A stretch of 13,548 nt of DNA from Candidatus Melainabacteria bacterium GWA2_34_9. Lineage in GTDB: Bacteria > Cyanobacteriota > Vampirovibrionia > Gastranaerophilales > UBA9971. Location: positions 2,447 through 15,994 of the forward strand of contig MFRJ01000023.1 of assembly GCA_001784535.1 (NCBI GenBank). Reading direction: 5' to 3'. Numbering within the stretch: position 1 is the first letter of the stretch; every line of letters starts with the position of its first letter. Shown in pieces: positions 13,530-13,548 of the stretch. Both the position numbers and the translations under genes were made by a program. Below the pieces are notes generated by a model. It made no database searches and was not told where the DNA came from. It worked only from the letters and a program-made list of their open reading frames with translations.

Positions 13530-13548
13530 CTGTACCTCGTAAAGAGAG

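Larger units (their letters stand above)
13020..13548. other. 529-nt very AT-rich region without a gene
   Basis: No convincing gene is present. The stretch holds a palindrome TTTATAAAA-G-TTTTATAAA (13095-13113), a hairpin AAAACATGT/ACATGTTTT (13243-13251 with 13267-13275), a 20-bp perfect inverted repeat (13289-13308 with 13373-13392), and a promoter at the right edge. No tRNA, rRNA or DnaA-box cluster was seen. Confidence 0.6.

Noticed and set aside
1..13548. CRISPR array, tRNA or rRNA genes, transposases
   Set aside because: No regularly spaced direct repeats, no cloverleaf with a T-loop motif, no rRNA signature and no transposase motif were found on reading both strands.

Overview
The window is AT-rich (by eye about 30% G+C) and looks like a chromosomal segment from a non-photosynthetic relative of Cyanobacteria, most likely the Melainabacteria/Vampirovibrionia (Gastranaerophilales-like). 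That placement is an inference from gene content. A Ycf23/DUF561 protein, a family typical of cyanobacteria and algal plastids, lies close to LPS synthesis (LpxK), MCE-type lipid transport (MlaF/MlaD), a FliW-CsrA flagellar regulatory pair, a pseudopilin and a long RecJ. No rRNA, tRNA, CRISPR array, transposase or phage gene was seen.

Layout. Positions 1-5500 are all on the minus strand. Read in the direction of transcription, they run: a 688-residue coiled-coil protein, mlaF, mlaD (its true start is 50 codons inside the longest open frame), a DUF3800 protein with a TTG start, and the 5' part of lpxK, cut by the window edge. The first three look like one transcription unit for lipid traffic across the envelope. 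A family-4 uracil-DNA glycosylase (5663-6295, minus) follows. Next comes a 394-nt gap with a clear plus-strand terminator that has no gene before it, then a lone pseudopilin (6690-7361, plus). Converging on the pilin is a minus-strand operon fliW-csrA-TPR (8960 to 7379). Divergent from fliW is ycf23 (9143-9901, plus), with a good promoter, a strong Shine-Dalgarno and a 21-bp perfect terminator hairpin. After a 340-nt gap with a possible 49-codon ORF, recJ (10242-12755, plus) ends 6 nt from a convergent 85-residue unknown gene (12762-13019, minus). The last 529 nt hold no convincing gene but contain a 20-bp perfect inverted repeat and, at the edge, a promoter pointing out of the window.

The most interesting signal is a small palindromic repeat. 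A 29-nt core matches at 25 of 29 positions between the mlaF-mlaD spacer (2606-2634, minus) and the interior of the recJ coding sequence (12077-12105, plus). In recJ it is read in frame as about ten residues in a flexible acidic linker, reminiscent of the Rickettsia palindromic elements that insert into genes. Other points of interest are a second, degenerate MCE-like module in MlaD, the coupling of mlaFD to a large coiled-coil gene without a visible permease gene, a CsrA with a long C-terminal tail, and several hairpins not explained by the genes.
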